19,097 nucleotides of DNA. Origin: Oscillospiraceae bacterium (GTDB taxonomy: Bacteria; Bacillota; Clostridia; Oscillospirales; Acutalibacteraceae). A model generated the notes under the pieces. That model did no database searches. It had not been told where the DNA came from and was given only the letters and a program-made list of their open reading frames with translations. The position numbers were made by a program, and so were the translations under genes. Every line of letters starts with the position of its first letter. Position 1 is the stretch's first letter. The stretch spans positions 1 through 19,097 of the forward strand of contig WRDE01000008.1 of assembly GCA_009783605.1 (NCBI GenBank), given 5' to 3'. Shown piece by piece: positions 18,109 to 19,097 of this stretch.

Positions 18109-19097
18109 TTTGCTAACGTATCCGTTTTTGATCGGGTCTACCGCTTCGCCGTCTATCCGGACTTCAAAATGCAGGTGAGGACCGGTGGAATTGCCGGTCG
18201 AGCCGACCAATCCCAATACCGTCTCGCCTTTTACTACCTTCTGGCCGACAGTGACCGACACTTTGGAACAATGGGCATACAGCGTCGTAATCCGCCGCTC
18301 CCGGCTGTCTAACCCGTGATCAACGATGATGTATGATCCATAACCGCCGCCGTAGCCGCTGGTATTGGTATAAATCACCACCCCGTCAGCCGCGGCGACG
18401 ATATTCTTACCGTAGATCGGCACCGTTCCGTTGGCGATGTCGATACCCCGGTGGGTGGTCCCCATACGCGGGCCGTAGGGAGAGGAAATATTTTTTACCG
18501 CCGGTACCGGCCAGGCCATCGTTCCGGCGGTATAGTTTCCGGTAACGGCAACGCTGGCGAGCAGCTTTTTTATCTGGTCGTCGAGACCGGCCTGCTCCCT
18601 TTTGATTTTGTTGATCTCGTCCTGTGTATATTTGGCGGCGTCCTCAAGTTTTTTTTGCACCGCTTTCGCGGTGGCGTACATCGCGTCCAAATTCTTCTTA
18701 CGCTGCTCCGCCTGCTTTTGCAGGTTATCTGCTTCATCCTTTTTCGCGGCCAGCTCCCGCCGGATCACCTCTAACCGCGCTTTATCCTCTTCAATGTTTC
18801 CCAGTTCCTCCTCCATCTCCTCCATGATCCGCCGGTCATTATCGGCGATCCGGCTGACGAGCTTGCCGCGGAGCAAAAAATCGGTGAATTCTCCGGTATC
18901 GAACAGCATCTGCAGTTCGTTGAGATGGCCTCCTTTAGCGATCGTCCGGACCCGCATCCGCAACTGTTCAAACCGGTCGGCGATCTCCTCCTGCTTGTCG
19001 GCGATACGGGCGGCCAGTTCATCAATTTCCTTATTTTTATCCGCCGCCTGCCTGTTGAGCAGGGCGATTTCATCCGCCAGCGAATCCAGCAGCTTAC
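18100..19097 (-). CDS. Coiled-coil M23 peptidase, EnvC-like (5' end beyond window)
   Basis: The frame is open to the window edge, so the start is not visible; 331 codons are present. The N-terminal part is a long coiled coil (LNRQAADKNKEIDELAARIA, and later MEEMEEELGNIEEDKARLEV). It contains the RMRVRTIAKGGHLNELQMLF segment typical of clostridial EnvC/PcsB-like hydrolases. After a second coiled coil comes the M23 domain with zinc motifs THRGIDIANG and GPHLHFEV. These proteins are commonly controlled by FtsEX through the coiled coil and cleave septal peptidoglycan. The gene is followed by the S41 gene, an order (ftsE-ftsX-M23-S41) known in Firmicutes. I infer that ftsEX lies just outside the window. 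Confidence 0.88.
   Translation of the reverse strand, partial: KLLDSLADEIALLNRQAADKNKEIDELAARIADKQEEIADRFEQLRMRVRTIAKGGHLNELQMLFDTGEFTDFLLRGKLVSRIADNDRRIMEEMEEELGNIEEDKARLEVIRRELAAKKDEADNLQKQAEQRKKNLDAMYATAKAVQKKLEDAAKYTQDEINKIKREQAGLDDQIKKLLASVAVTGNYTAGTMAWPVPAVKNISSPYGPRMGTTHRGIDIANGTVPIYGKNIVAAADGVVIYTNTSGYGGGYGSYIIVDHGLDSRERRITTLYAHCSKVSVTVGQKVVKGETVLGLVGSTGNSTGPHLHFEVRIDGEAVDPIKNGYVSKNS

Overview
The window looks like a chromosomal segment of a moderately GC-rich Gram-positive Clostridia bacterium, probably an Oscillospirales/Ruminococcaceae-type lineage. The clues are the Obg–Mini-RNase III pair, strong AAGGAG/GGAGG ribosome sites, TTG and GTG starts, SigA-type TTGACA–TATAAT promoters, teichoic-acid-type genes and a clostridial style of M23 peptidase. 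The assignment rests on gene content read by eye, not on a database search. No rRNA, tRNA, CRISPR array or transposase was seen.

Layout. 1-663: the 3' end of obg, then Mini-RNase III. 690-1246: a divergent pair of small regulators (XRE/HTH_26 and AbrB-like) with overlapping promoters and a 12-bp palindrome between them. 1377-4663: an apparent surface-polymer operon with its own promoter. It encodes a YidC-type insertase fused to a CDP-glycerol glycerophosphotransferase-like domain, a 71-aa membrane protein, and a LicC-type CTP:phosphocholine cytidylyltransferase. 4664-4999: a leader holding five nearly contiguous hairpins. 5000-6886: a large membrane-anchored LysM-G5-M23 peptidase. 6978-9227 (minus): an ECF sigma factor, a putative single-pass anti-sigma/sensor protein and a small membrane protein, with an ECF-like promoter in front. 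9316-9996 (minus): a TetR regulator, divergent from 10209-11613, an aldo/keto reductase (gpr/yghZ type) and a VOC protein. 11744-16062: the two halves of a heterodimeric ABC exporter (TM287/288 or BmrCD type), split by a low-GC orphan gene and by repeats. 16371-16709: an XRE regulator. 16768-19097 (minus): an S41/PDZ protein whose catalytic Ser and Lys are both replaced, and a coiled-coil M23 peptidase that runs off the end.

The most unusual signal is a dispersed structured repeat with five copies (about 126, 11742 in reverse, 13457, 14134 and 16043). Four copies have perfect 9-bp arms (GGGGTGCRC/GYGCACCCC) around a loop of exactly 34 nt; the fifth keeps the loop length with decayed arms. The loop carries ATCAAAYCGRAT and is usually followed by a second hairpin whose arms differ between copies but still pair. 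Copies supply the stop codons of both ABC genes, lie beside a ribosome site, and interrupt a duplicated start of the second ABC gene. A second class of repeats, heptanucleotide tandem arrays, sits at several gene ends.

Functionally most genes concern the cell envelope: polymer synthesis and insertion, peptidoglycan hydrolysis, envelope-stress sigma signalling and multidrug/lipid export.
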